Assembly (NCBI GenBank): GCA_050950025.1
Contig: JBMNGW010000015.1
Span: 1 to 31,212, forward strand
Length of the DNA stretch: 31,212 nucleotides
DNA from: JBMNGW01 sp050950025
Lineage (GTDB): Bacteria > Spirochaetota > Spirochaetia > Sphaerochaetales > Sphaerochaetaceae
Direction: 5' to 3'
Shown here in pieces: positions 7,790 through 15,843 of this stretch. Position 1 is the first letter of the stretch; each line of letters begins with the position of its first letter. Made by a program: the position numbers and the translations under genes. Below the pieces are notes generated by a model, which searched no databases, had not been told where the DNA came from, and saw only the letters and a list, made by a program, of their open reading frames with translations.

Positions 7790-9490
7790 ATGGACCCCAC
7801 TACAACAGAAGTAAAAGAGCCAAAAAGCCTCAATTTTTTGGAGCGTATCATTGAAGATGATTTGGCCAACAACAGAGTGCCTAATAACAAAATTATTACT
7901 CGCTTCCCTCCGGAGCCCAACGGCTATCTTCATATCGGCCATATAAAATCAATTTGCATCAATTTTGGTCTTGCCGCTCAATATAACGGGCAATGTCACC
8001 TCCGCTTTGATGACACCAACCCCGAAAAAGAGGAGATGGAATACATCGAATCGATTCAAAATGATATTAAGTGGCTCGGCTTTGAATGGGGTGATCACCT
8101 CTATTATGCCAGTGATTACTACGACCAACTGCATGCTATTGCCGTTGATCTGATTAAAAAAGATTTAGCCTATGTTGATTCTTTAAGTGCCGAAGAGGTG
8201 AAAGAGTACCGTGGAACATTAACGACTCCCGGCAAAGACTCCCCCGATCGTAATCGGCCCATAAAGGAGAGCTTGCGCCTTTTTGAAGAGATGCGCCAAG
8301 GTAAGCACCCCGAAGGCTCGTATGTTTTAAGAGCTAAAATTGATATGGCCAGTCCTAATATGAACCTCCGCGATCCGGCATTGTACCGCATTAAGTTTGC
8401 CAGTCATCCACGAACGGGGAATAAGTGGTGCATTTATCCAATGTACGACTATACCCACCCCATCAGCGATGCCATTGAAGGGATTACTCACTCTTTTTGC
8501 ACGTTGGAGTTTGAAGATCATCGACCTGCGTACGATTGGGCCACAGAAATTGATGGTATCGATCATCGTCCACAGCAGATTGAATTTGCCCGACTGAATA
8601 TCTCCTACACAGTGATGAGTAAAAGAAAATTGCTAAATCTGGTAAAAATGGGCCTTGTTAGCGGTTGGGATGATCCGAGAATGCCCACTATTTCCGGCAT
8701 CCGCCGCCGCGGGTACAGCCCCGAAGCACTTAAGGATTTTGTCCAGCGGGTAGGTGTGGCCAAAGTGGAGAGTGTTGTCGATTACAAATTGTTGGAATTC
8801 TGTGCCCGCGAAGATCTTAATAAACGGGCTCAGCGAGTTATGGCAGTTCTCGATCCGTTGAAAATTGTTATTACCAACTACCCCGAAGGGAAAACTGAGT
8901 ACGTGGAGGCAGAGAATAATCCTGAAGATGCTTCTGCAGGAACGCGCCTGATCCCCTTCTCTAAAGAGCTCTACATCGAACAAGAAGACTTTATGGAAAT
9001 CCCTGTTAAAGGATACCACCGCCTCTATCCGGGTAATGAGATTAGGCTCAAACATGCCTATTACATCACCTGCACCGATGTTATAAAAGATAGTGAAGGC
9101 AAGGTTATTGAAGTCCATTGTACCTACGATCCCGAATCAAAAGGGGGACGAACTGCCGATGAAAGAAGAGTCAGAGGAACCAGCCATTGGGTCTGTAGCT
9201 CTCATGCTCTAGATGCCGAAATACGTCTTTACGACAAGCTCTTCGCCACTGAGTTCCCCGGTCAGCAAACAGGAGACTACTTGGATGACATCAATTCCGA
9301 ATCGTTGGTTATCATAGAAAAAGCCAAAGTGGAGCCCTCTCTTAAAGAGGCCCAAGCTGGCCAGTATCTGCAATTTTTACGCAGCGGGTATTACATGGCT
9401 GACAGTAAAGACCACAATTCCGATCGTCTAGTATTTAACAGAACCGTTGCCATGCGCGATTCGTGGGGGAAAAAAGCGAGAACCAACTAA
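7790..9490 (+). CDS. glnS: Glutaminyl-tRNA synthetase
   Basis: GlnRS charges tRNA-Gln with glutamine using ATP. The 566-residue protein shows the class I HIGH signature in PPEPNGYLHIGHIKS (about 45-60) and the KMSKS-type loop as VMSKRKLLNLV. The GlnRS-specific anticodon-binding beta-barrels are complete through the typical end LVFNRTVAMRDSW. Together with its length, this marks it as a glutamine rather than a glutamate enzyme. The ATG is preceded by a purine-rich ribosome site (GGAAAGGAAG). The gene diverges from the MATE gene. Having GlnRS implies that direct charging is available, so the transamidation route for Gln-tRNA may be dispensable; that is inference from family knowledge. Confidence 0.97.
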   Translation: MDPTTTEVKEPKSLNFLERIIEDDLANNRVPNNKIITRFPPEPNGYLHIGHIKSICINFGLAAQYNGQCHLRFDDTNPEKEEMEYIESIQNDIKWLGFEWGDHLYYASDYYDQLHAIAVDLIKKDLAYVDSLSAEEVKEYRGTLTTPGKDSPDRNRPIKESLRLFEEMRQGKHPEGSYVLRAKIDMASPNMNLRDPALYRIKFASHPRTGNKWCIYPMYDYTHPISDAIEGITHSFCTLEFEDHRPAYDWATEIDGIDHRPQQIEFARLNISYTVMSKRKLLNLVKMGLVSGWDDPRMPTISGIRRRGYSPEALKDFVQRVGVAKVESVVDYKLLEFCAREDLNKRAQRVMAVLDPLKIVITNYPEGKTEYVEAENNPEDASAGTRLIPFSKELYIEQEDFMEIPVKGYHRLYPGNEIRLKHAYYITCTDVIKDSEGKVIEVHCTYDPESKGGRTADERRVRGTSHWVCSSHALDAEIRLYDKLFATEFPGQQTGDYLDDINSESLVIIEKAKVEPSLKEAQAGQYLQFLRSGYYMADSKDHNSDRLVFNRTVAMRDSWGKKARTN

Positions 9491-9503
9491 AAGAGAGTTA
9501 TGA

Positions 9504-9531
9504 TTGACGGCTCCTTGTTTGCTGGTATACT
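9504..9531 (+). promoter_or_regulatory. Strong sigma-70-type promoter, apparently leaderless
   Basis: TTGACG (9504-9509), a 16-base spacer and TATACT (9526-9531), with an extended -10 TG at 9523-9524. Only six bases (TGGCGT) separate the -10 from the ATG at 9538, so the expected transcription start falls on or next to the start codon. No Shine-Dalgarno sequence is present. Confidence 0.7.
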
Positions 9532-9537
9532 TGGCGT

Positions 9538-10764
9538 ATGAAAAGGTATTTCTTTGATGCGCATATGCATGCGATGAACCTCCTGCACCCCTCCTTCGTC
9601 AGTTTTGTCGAATCGGTAGCTGATAACGTGGGAGAGTTCATCACCAGCGGAGCCCTTTCTCCTGGATATCTGTTGACTCCGGCTAACCGCGGTCAACAGG
9701 GATTCATAACTCTGCTAAACATGTTTACAATCTTTGAACGCTCCATAGGTGAAATATTTGGCATCATGGAAAAAGATTTAGAAGGCACCTTTACCTCAGT
9801 TCAAGATAAGCCTTCTGAGAATGTGATTTATCCTCCAAAACCCTATATACGCAATAAGAAGTTTTATTTTCGTGACAAAGCTTACGACTCGTATGCCCTC
9901 ATCCCCTTAGTGATGGACTTTTCCCGCACCGATGATGAACAACAAGGGCGCTCGTATTATTCAGTTGGCCAGCAAAATAAAATTCTCTCTTATATTGAAG
10001 ATACGTTGGCAGGTATCCAAGAGTATCGAAGCAATCAACCCAAAGGGTTACTTGAATTCTTTCCCTTTTTAGGGATTAATCCTGAAGCGCATGAGCTCTC
10101 CTTTGTTAAAGAGCTGCTACATACTCATTTGGTAGCAGATCATATCTTCAAAGGGGTGAAGCTCTACCCTCCTTTGGGGACCAATCCTTGGCCTGAAGAT
10201 GAAGATGAGCTAAAAAAAATGCGCTTTGTCTATGAGTTTTGCTTAGAACACGATTTGGGAATCATTACCCACTGCGATGATCAAGGGTTTCGGGCGGTCT
10301 CTCCCAAGTTAGCCCAGCAGTACACCAACCCCGCTTCTTGGAAGCCGGTGTTTGCTGAGTATCCTCTTTTGCGAGTCGATTTTGCCCACTACGGGCGCCA
10401 ATACAGCCCCATAGGGAAATCACCTCTTCATCTCTTATTGGATCGTCCCTTTACTACAGATCCTTGGTTTGTAGCCCTAATGGAATTAATAGGCACCTAT
10501 GAACACATATACGCCGATTTTTCTTTCAGCGGAACACGAGCTGAGTTTTATGAGCAGCTGCATACCTACCTAAACCAACTTGAAGATCAACAACTTGCTG
10601 AAAAGATTCGCCACAGATCGATGTTCGGCTCCGATTTTTCAGTCAATCTGGCCAAAGTCGAATCCTACAGCAACTACTTACGAATCTTTGAAACAAGTCC
10701 TTTCAGCGATGAAGAGATTGATTTATTTGCAAGTCAAAACCCCATGCGGTTCTTAGGCCTTTAA
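9538..10764 (+). CDS. Metal-dependent amidohydrolase-superfamily protein
   Basis: This 408-residue TIM-barrel hydrolase resembles the amidohydrolase_2 group. Metal-binding candidates are His9 and His11 (FDAHMHAM), Lys208 in GVKLYPP, His245 in IITHCDD, His284 in DFAHYG and Asp366 in MFGSDFS, in the order expected for the superfamily. There is no signal peptide, so it is cytoplasmic. The substrate is unknown. The ATG at 9538 has no ribosome site, and a strong promoter ends six bases upstream, so translation from a leaderless message is likely. The gene ends convergently with the methyltransferase gene: their stop codons share the four bases TTAA at 10761-10764, leaving no room for a terminator. 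Confidence 0.85.
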   Translation: MKRYFFDAHMHAMNLLHPSFVSFVESVADNVGEFITSGALSPGYLLTPANRGQQGFITLLNMFTIFERSIGEIFGIMEKDLEGTFTSVQDKPSENVIYPPKPYIRNKKFYFRDKAYDSYALIPLVMDFSRTDDEQQGRSYYSVGQQNKILSYIEDTLAGIQEYRSNQPKGLLEFFPFLGINPEAHELSFVKELLHTHLVADHIFKGVKLYPPLGTNPWPEDEDELKKMRFVYEFCLEHDLGIITHCDDQGFRAVSPKLAQQYTNPASWKPVFAEYPLLRVDFAHYGRQYSPIGKSPLHLLLDRPFTTDPWFVALMELIGTYEHIYADFSFSGTRAEFYEQLHTYLNQLEDQQLAEKIRHRSMFGSDFSVNLAKVESYSNYLRIFETSPFSDEEIDLFASQNPMRFLGL

Positions 10765-12716
10765 GACTCGTCCTTACGCAACTTGTCCTCTTCTTGGCCC
10801 CCTCTTTGCACTGAGGGTTTAAACCGATCATACCCATAGGGCTTAGGCCCACTTGAGCTACGCCGTGGTTTATCATCAAAAGAACGCGGAGCTCTTCTAT
10901 CATCTTGGTAACGAGGTCTTTTCTTATCATCAAATCTGCGAGGAGCTCTACTGTCATCGGAAGATCTTCTATCATCTTGATAGCGAGGCTTTCTATCATC
11001 AAATCGACGAGGATCTCTACTATCTCGATCAAACTCTCTGGGTGCTCTTCTATCATCTTGGTAGCGAGGCTTTCTATCATCAAATCGACGAGGAGCTCTA
11101 CTATCTCGATCAAACTCTCTGGGTGCTCTTCTATCATCTTGATAGCGAGGTTTTCTATCATCGTCAAATCTGCGAGGAGCCCTACTGTCTCGATCAAACT
11201 CTTTGGGTGCTCTTCTGTCATCTTGGTAGCGAGGCTTTCTATCATCAAATCGACGAGGAGCTCTACTATCTCGATCAAACTCTCTGGGTGCTCTTCTATC
11301 ATCTTGATAGCGAGGTTTTCTCTCATCATCGAATCTGCGAGGAGCTCTACTGTCACCGGAAGATCTTCTATCATCATCGAATCTGCGAGGAGCTCTACTA
11401 CTGTCACCGGGGCCTCTTCTATCATCTTGGTAGCGAGGCTTTCTATCATCAAATCGACGTGGAGCTCTACTGTCGCTGGAAGATCTTCTGTCATCTTGGT
11501 AGCGAGGTCTTCTGTCATCGCTATATCTGCGTGGTGGCCTATCATCTTTTGGGCGAGTTTGCTCTTCCCGCGGTTTGGGAGGGATATATTCTTCATCGGG
11601 ATGCCGTTTTTCAAAGCGTCTTTGGCGGGCATTTTTTTCAGTGTTTTCTTCATTATCCCAATGAAGCACTAAATCGTTCTCTTCTTCTTTCATATATTCT
11701 CTTTGGTCCCTCTGTCTTGGAGAGGGCCTTCTTTTGCCATGAGCCTCTTTATCCAAAAGCTCTTGTGAATTCCCAGTTTTTGTTAGTACCCAAACCCGCA
11801 AAGTGCTGCCTTTGGCGCTAAAGCCGGCTGAGCGTACTTCTTTAGTTATTTCTTTGGTCTCAAAGCCAAAGAGTTTTGTTTTTTCAAAGCGAAAACGCTT
11901 TAAGTTGGCAGAAAAGTAGATGATACCATCAGTGCGGAGCAGACGGTTAAGCTGATGGATGTACTGCAGATAATCACGTTGGATATCAAAATCTTCACTT
12001 GCTTTACGGCTATTAGAAAAGGCAGGAGGGTCAAAAATAATAATGTCATATTTTTCCTTCTTTTCAATAGCCTCATTAATAAATTGCAAAGCATCGGCTT
12101 GGATGCAGCTATACATATCTGCAGCAAAGCCGTTAGCTTTTAAATTGTCGGCGCACCACTGAGTATACGTGTTGCTCAAATCGACACTGGTAACACTCTT
12201 TGCTCCACCTGAGGCAGCATACACACTAAAGCTACCAGTGTAGGAGAAAAGATTTAAGACATCTTTTCCTTTGGAGATCTGGCGAATAGCAGCTCTCCCT
12301 TGCATCTGGTCTAAAAATAGGCCGGTGTCGACTCGCTTTGTTAAATCAACACTAAAGGTCAGCCCACCTTCAAGCACATCCACCATTACCGAGTTTTCAG
12401 CTTGCATTTCGTGCTGTTCTTTTCCCTGTAATTTCTCTCGGCGATGGTAAATCACTCTCTGAGGTTCTATATAAAGCATGCGAGAGGCAATGTCACAGAT
12501 TTCTGTAATCATTTTTTCGCTTAACCCGTTTGGATCATAATCGGTGATGCGAACATACGGGCCATACATGTCTACGGTAATAGGAAGATCAGCTATATTT
12601 TGGTCATAAACACGCATGGCAGTGGTGCCACTCTCATTCATTAAGCGGCGCATGCTCAAAGCGTTACGTTTCAACAATTTACCAAAATCTTTGGCTAGAA
12701 TCTCATCCATGATCAA
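10761..12716 (-). CDS. RlmK-like SAM-dependent rRNA methyltransferase with Arg/Asp-rich repeat tail
   Basis: The first 315 residues or so match the C-terminal RlmK half of the E. coli RlmKL rRNA guanine-N7 methyltransferase. Shared features are DLPITVDMYGPYV (43-55), RVDTGLFLDQ (128-137), the SAM-binding strand VLNLFSYTGSFSVYA (153-167), acidic VDLSNTY (178-184) and catalytic-loop DPPAFSNS (229-236). The RlmL half (THUMP plus second methyltransferase) is absent. Residues 320-390 are a charged linker. Residues 390-620 are a highly repetitive Arg/Asp tail built on a 27-residue unit around RKPRYQDDRRAPREFDRDSR. A role in 23S rRNA methylation is inferred from family; the tail probably binds RNA. 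The TTG at 12716 sits 7 bases after AGGAAGG; an ATG two codons later (12710) is the alternative start. Confidence 0.88.
   Translation of the reverse strand: MIMDEILAKDFGKLLKRNALSMRRLMNESGTTAMRVYDQNIADLPITVDMYGPYVRITDYDPNGLSEKMITEICDIASRMLYIEPQRVIYHRREKLQGKEQHEMQAENSVMVDVLEGGLTFSVDLTKRVDTGLFLDQMQGRAAIRQISKGKDVLNLFSYTGSFSVYAASGGAKSVTSVDLSNTYTQWCADNLKANGFAADMYSCIQADALQFINEAIEKKEKYDIIIFDPPAFSNSRKASEDFDIQRDYLQYIHQLNRLLRTDGIIYFSANLKRFRFEKTKLFGFETKEITKEVRSAGFSAKGSTLRVWVLTKTGNSQELLDKEAHGKRRPSPRQRDQREYMKEEENDLVLHWDNEENTEKNARQRRFEKRHPDEEYIPPKPREEQTRPKDDRPPRRYSDDRRPRYQDDRRSSSDSRAPRRFDDRKPRYQDDRRGPGDSSRAPRRFDDDRRSSGDSRAPRRFDDERKPRYQDDRRAPREFDRDSRAPRRFDDRKPRYQDDRRAPKEFDRDSRAPRRFDDDRKPRYQDDRRAPREFDRDSRAPRRFDDRKPRYQDDRRAPREFDRDSRDPRRFDDRKPRYQDDRRSSDDSRAPRRFDDKKRPRYQDDRRAPRSFDDKPRRSSSGPKPYGYDRFKPSVQRGGQEEDKLRKDES
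10857..11549 (-). repeat. In-frame tandem repeats (81-bp unit) encoding the Arg/Asp tail
   Basis: Near-identical copies of an 81-bp unit recur; the same GGTGCTCTT landmark falls at 11041, 11122, 11206 and 11287, spacings of 81, 84 and 81 bp. Shorter, more diverged units flank them on both sides. All length changes are multiples of three, so the reading frame is kept. The high DNA identity indicates recent expansion or homogenisation. The repeat also keeps several other frames open, producing false long reading frames on both strands. Confidence 0.9.
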
Positions 12717-12738
12717 GCGATTACCTTCCTCAACGCTC

Positions 12739-12744
12739 AGTATA
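12739..12744 (-). promoter_or_regulatory. Candidate -10 element for the methyltransferase gene
   Basis: On the minus strand TATACT is followed by GAGCGT, giving a start near 12732 and a leader that includes the AGGAAGG ribosome site. No clear -35 is present. The region 12717-12776 is AT-rich and probably serves the divergent operon too, where TATGAT lies at 12745-12750 on the plus strand. Confidence 0.3.
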
Positions 12745-12776
12745 TATGATAAACTTAATTAAGAATAGGAGAGCAG

Positions 12777-13259
12777 GTGTCGATGGAAGAAGAGACTTTG
12801 CAATTTTTAACAGAGTTGGAGAACCGCCACGGCGGTCCTATTGGGTACAAAACCTACAGCACCTGGTTTGCCTCAACTGACGGCACCATCCGGGAGTTTG
12901 GGGTATTTTTGTACGAAATCAACGGCGTATTCTACTACGAAGATTTTGAGCGAATGCCTTCGTTGTTCGGCTTTTCCCTTAAGCCAAGTAAAAAGAGGCC
13001 GGCTTATGTAAAAATGGAGGGGTCTTTTGATCCTGCTGCAGTTATCAGCTGTACAGAAGTCTCCAAATCCCAAGCACAAGCCTGTGCCGACGGCTACAAA
13101 GCATATGACCAAATTCCTGAGGCTACTGTGGTACAACGGATTTTTAGTCCGCTGGTAAGCCGCCTTGTGTTTAAGGAAGGACATGCCCTCTTTTTTGAAG
13201 TCATTGATCGTAAAGCATTCAAAGCCTTATTCAAAGGAGCACTTGATGGGAGTCTTTAA
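12777..13259 (+). CDS. Conserved-looking small protein of unknown function
   Basis: I do not recognise this 160-residue protein. It has no signal peptide or membrane segment and looks like a compact cytoplasmic domain, with strand-like stretches such as REFGVFLYEINGVFYYEDF and RLVFKEGHALFFEVI. The GTG at 12777 is 5 bases after AGGAG (12767-12771); the ATG at 12783 is 11 bases away, so either could be used. It is the first gene of an operon: its stop lies 14 bp inside the next gene, a phosphomannomutase-family gene, whose ribosome site lies within this coding region. The tight coupling suggests a role linked to sugar-phosphate metabolism, but nothing in the sequence proves it. Confidence 0.75.
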   Translation: MSMEEETLQFLTELENRHGGPIGYKTYSTWFASTDGTIREFGVFLYEINGVFYYEDFERMPSLFGFSLKPSKKRPAYVKMEGSFDPAAVISCTEVSKSQAQACADGYKAYDQIPEATVVQRIFSPLVSRLVFKEGHALFFEVIDRKAFKALFKGALDGSL

Positions 13260-14583
13260 AGCCTACGATATCCGCGGTATTTATAATCAAGAATTTGACA
13301 AAGAGCTTGTCTATAAAATTGGGTATTTTATTCCCCGTCTGCTAGAAGCCAAAGAAGTTGTGGTAGGGCGCGATGTACGAACTAGTAGCGACGAAATTTT
13401 TGCCTCTTTATGTGAAGGAATAACTGACAGCGGAGCCGATGTATGGGATATCGGGTTAGCTACCACTCCGATGGTCTACTTTGCCACAGTCCATTTACGC
13501 AGTGATGCTTCGGTGCAAATAACTGCCAGCCATAACCCTGCCAAATATAACGGGCTTAAGATTTCAAAAAAGAATGCCCTGCCTGTGGGAGAAGACACTG
13601 GTCTGCAGGAACTAAAGAAAATGGTAGAGACCCTGCCAATTACTAAAGATAAGCCCAAAGGTAACATTATCGACTCTCCGGTCAAAGAAGCTTATGTGAC
13701 CTTTTTACGGCCGTTTGTCCCCGATTTGTCCTCTCTTAATGTAAGTATCGATTTGTCGCACGGCATGGCCAATCTGTTAATCAAAGATTTGTTGGGAGAA
13801 GAGCATCACTATCTTTATGATCATTTGGATGGAACATTCCCTGCTCATGAACCGAATCCCTTAGAAATTGAAAACTGCCATGATCTTATGGAGGCTGTTA
13901 AACAGAATCAAAGTGATGTAGGCGTTATTTTTGACGGTGATGCAGACCGAGTTATGTTTATCGATGAGAAGGGGGAATTCATCCAACCCGATTATATTAC
14001 GGCTCTGATTGGAGAGTATTATCTGAACAAAGAGAAAGGGATGGTACTGCAAGATATCAGAACAAGCAGAAGCACCACTGAGCATCTTAAGAGCTTGGGA
14101 GCAGAAGTAACAACTTGGAAAGTAGGTCATGCGTTTGCTAAAGTGAAGCTACGCCAAATTAATGGAATATTTGGCGGTGAGTTGGCCGGCCACTACTATT
14201 TTCGTGATTTTTTCTACTGTGATAGTGGCATATTAGCCTCATTACTTGTCCTGCAAGTTATTGTTCAACTAAAAAAACAAAACAAAACGATATCTGAGTT
14301 TATTGACTCCTTTGTCACGTACGCTAACAGCGGAGAAATCAACTTCAAACTCGAAAACAAAGATGCGGCAATGAAAGAACTGTATCAAACGTATGCTGTA
14401 GACCAAAATCCTCTGGAAGTGCTTGATTTTGATGGCTATCGCATCGAATTTGCCGATTGGTGGTTCAATGTTAGAAAATCGAACACTGAACCGTATTTAC
14501 GACTAGTGGCAGAAGCTAAAACACCTCAATTACTTAAAGAAAAAGTCGAGCATATTTCAAATATCATCAGGAGCAACATGTGA
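13246..14583 (+). CDS. Phosphomannomutase/phosphoglucomutase family protein
   Basis: This 445-residue alpha-D-phosphohexomutase interconverts the 1- and 6-phosphates of mannose or glucose, feeding sugar-nucleotide synthesis. The phosphoserine loop is TASHNP with catalytic Ser95. The metal loop is DGDADR (230-235). The sugar-recognition loop is GELAGHYYF, and the phosphate-binding loop is RKSNTEPYLRL near the C-terminus. The GELAGHYYF form fits bacterial ManB/AlgC-like bifunctional enzymes. The ATG at 13246 is chosen because AAAGGAG (13233-13239) precedes it and MGVFKAYDIRG is the normal N-terminus. It overlaps the upstream unknown gene by 14 bp. Its last codons, ATGTGA, overlap the GTG start of galE, so the three genes are translationally coupled. 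Confidence 0.95.
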   Translation: MGVFKAYDIRGIYNQEFDKELVYKIGYFIPRLLEAKEVVVGRDVRTSSDEIFASLCEGITDSGADVWDIGLATTPMVYFATVHLRSDASVQITASHNPAKYNGLKISKKNALPVGEDTGLQELKKMVETLPITKDKPKGNIIDSPVKEAYVTFLRPFVPDLSSLNVSIDLSHGMANLLIKDLLGEEHHYLYDHLDGTFPAHEPNPLEIENCHDLMEAVKQNQSDVGVIFDGDADRVMFIDEKGEFIQPDYITALIGEYYLNKEKGMVLQDIRTSRSTTEHLKSLGAEVTTWKVGHAFAKVKLRQINGIFGGELAGHYYFRDFFYCDSGILASLLVLQVIVQLKKQNKTISEFIDSFVTYANSGEINFKLENKDAAMKELYQTYAVDQNPLEVLDFDGYRIEFADWWFNVRKSNTEPYLRLVAEAKTPQLLKEKVEHISNIIRSNM

Positions 14584-15551
14584 AAGTACTTCTATGCGGA
14601 GGAGCGGGCTACATTGGCACCCATGTAGCCCTCCAATTTTTAGAGCGGGGCGATACGGTTGGCATTTTGGATGATTTATCCAGCGGGCTTATGGAAAACG
14701 TTGATGCTCAAAGCACTTTGTATAAAGGCTCTTTGTTAGACAAAAAATTTGTTGATGCAACCCTGCAACAAAACTGGGATTTAGTTGTCCACCTAGCTGC
14801 TTTCAAAGCTGCAGGAGAGTCGATGCTTGATCCTGTTAAGTATGCTCACAATAATATCAGCGGCTCGCTGAACCTTATTGCCAGCTGCATTGAACACAAC
14901 ATCGATAAATTTATCCTCTCCTCCTCAGCAGCTGTGTATGGAGAGCCCTCCTATCTTCCTATTGATGAGCAACACCCAACCAATCCCGAAAACTACTACG
15001 GTTACACAAAATTAGCTATTGAGGAAAACCTGAAGTGGTTTAACCAAACTAAAGGGCTGACCTACGCCTCACTGCGTTACTTTAACGCCGCTGGTTACGA
15101 CCCTCAAAGAAGAATGAAAGGACTGGAAAGAAACCCTGCCAATTTAATTCCTGTTGTAATGGAAGTAGCCGCAGGAAAAAGAGAAAAGATCCAAATCTTT
15201 GGCAATGATTACCCCACAGAAGATGGAACGGGAGTCAGAGATTATGTACATGTAAGTGACTTAGCCGATGCCCATGTCAAAGCTGCCGATTACCTCTTTG
15301 CTAACCAAGAACCATTAATTGTCAACTTAGGCAGTGAAACAGGGTTAAGTGTTCGCCAAATAATTGATCAAAGCCGTAAAACTACCAATAAACCCATTAC
15401 CGAAGAATTAGCCCCCCGCAGAATAGGAGATCCGGCAAAATTAGTAGCAACCAGCAAAAAAGCCAAAGAAGTTCTCAATTGGAGTCCTCGCTACAGCGAT
15501 CTACAAACCATCATAGAAACGACCTGGAATGTCTATAATCACTTGACATGA
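14580..15551 (+). CDS. galE: UDP-glucose 4-epimerase
   Basis: GalE interconverts UDP-glucose and UDP-galactose with bound NAD. The 323-residue protein has the Rossmann motif GGAGYIG (7-13), the substrate-side serine in FILSSSAAVYG (111-121), the catalytic Tyr140 and Lys144 in YGYTK, and YFNAAGYDP, typical of GalE within the extended SDR family. The GTG start overlaps the previous stop by 4 bp, with AGGAG about ten bases upstream. With the upstream hexomutase it supplies nucleotide sugars for cell-surface glycans or galactose use. The last codons contain TTGACA, the -35 of the following tRNA promoter. NAD-binding and catalytic residues are intact. Confidence 0.95.
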   Translation: MKVLLCGGAGYIGTHVALQFLERGDTVGILDDLSSGLMENVDAQSTLYKGSLLDKKFVDATLQQNWDLVVHLAAFKAAGESMLDPVKYAHNNISGSLNLIASCIEHNIDKFILSSSAAVYGEPSYLPIDEQHPTNPENYYGYTKLAIEENLKWFNQTKGLTYASLRYFNAAGYDPQRRMKGLERNPANLIPVVMEVAAGKREKIQIFGNDYPTEDGTGVRDYVHVSDLADAHVKAADYLFANQEPLIVNLGSETGLSVRQIIDQSRKTTNKPITEELAPRRIGDPAKLVATSKKAKEVLNWSPRYSDLQTIIETTWNVYNHLT

Positions 15552-15572
15552 ATCTGCATAGTGGGCTAAATT
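15543..15572 (+). promoter_or_regulatory. tRNA-Asn promoter inside the galE end
   Basis: A perfect TTGACA (15543-15548), an 18-base spacer and TAAATT (15567-15572). The expected start is about ten bases before the mature tRNA 5' end. The -35 lies within the final galE codons. Confidence 0.7.
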
Positions 15573-15588
15573 ACCAACGATGCAGCAT

Positions 15589-15661
<73 letters not shown>

Positions 15662-15668
15662 CATAAAG

Positions 15669-15710
15669 AAGGGAGCCAATCCTATCATAGGAAGTGGCTC
15701 CCTTTGTTTA
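15669..15710 (+). terminator. Rho-independent terminator after tRNA-Asn
   Basis: Outer stem AGGGAGCCA (15670-15678) with TGGCTCCCT (15695-15703), an inner stem TCCTA/TAGGA, then TTTGTTTAT. It would end both the tRNA transcript and any readthrough from galE. Confidence 0.85.
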
Positions 15711-15737
15711 TAAGAAAGCATAAATCAACATTTCTTA

Positions 15738-15759
15738 GGCTCAGTGAATATTTCTGGGG
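15738..15759 (+). repeat. Left terminal inverted repeat of the ISL3 element
   Basis: Begins GGCTCAGTGAATATTTCTGG and pairs with the right end at 17181-17202 in inverse orientation, with mismatches at positions 10, 12, 14 and 15. Confidence 0.8.
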
Positions 15760-15843
15760 TCACTTAGAATCTTGATATAGAAAAGGCAGTTCAAATCCAT
15801 TAGAGTTTTTTTAACCCAAAAGAACTCAAGGAAGAGAACTGCC

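Noticed and set aside
10857..11549. CRISPR-like repeat array
   Set aside because: The units are contiguous 81-bp repeats without unique spacers and encode an in-frame protein tail.
10853..11821. Long plus-strand reading frames (322 and 255 codons) and a second minus-strand frame (316 codons) over the methyltransferase tail
   Set aside because: They arise because an 81-bp repeat with length a multiple of three keeps all frames open. The products are monotonous repeats with no ribosome sites, whereas the methyltransferase frame is continuous with a recognised domain.
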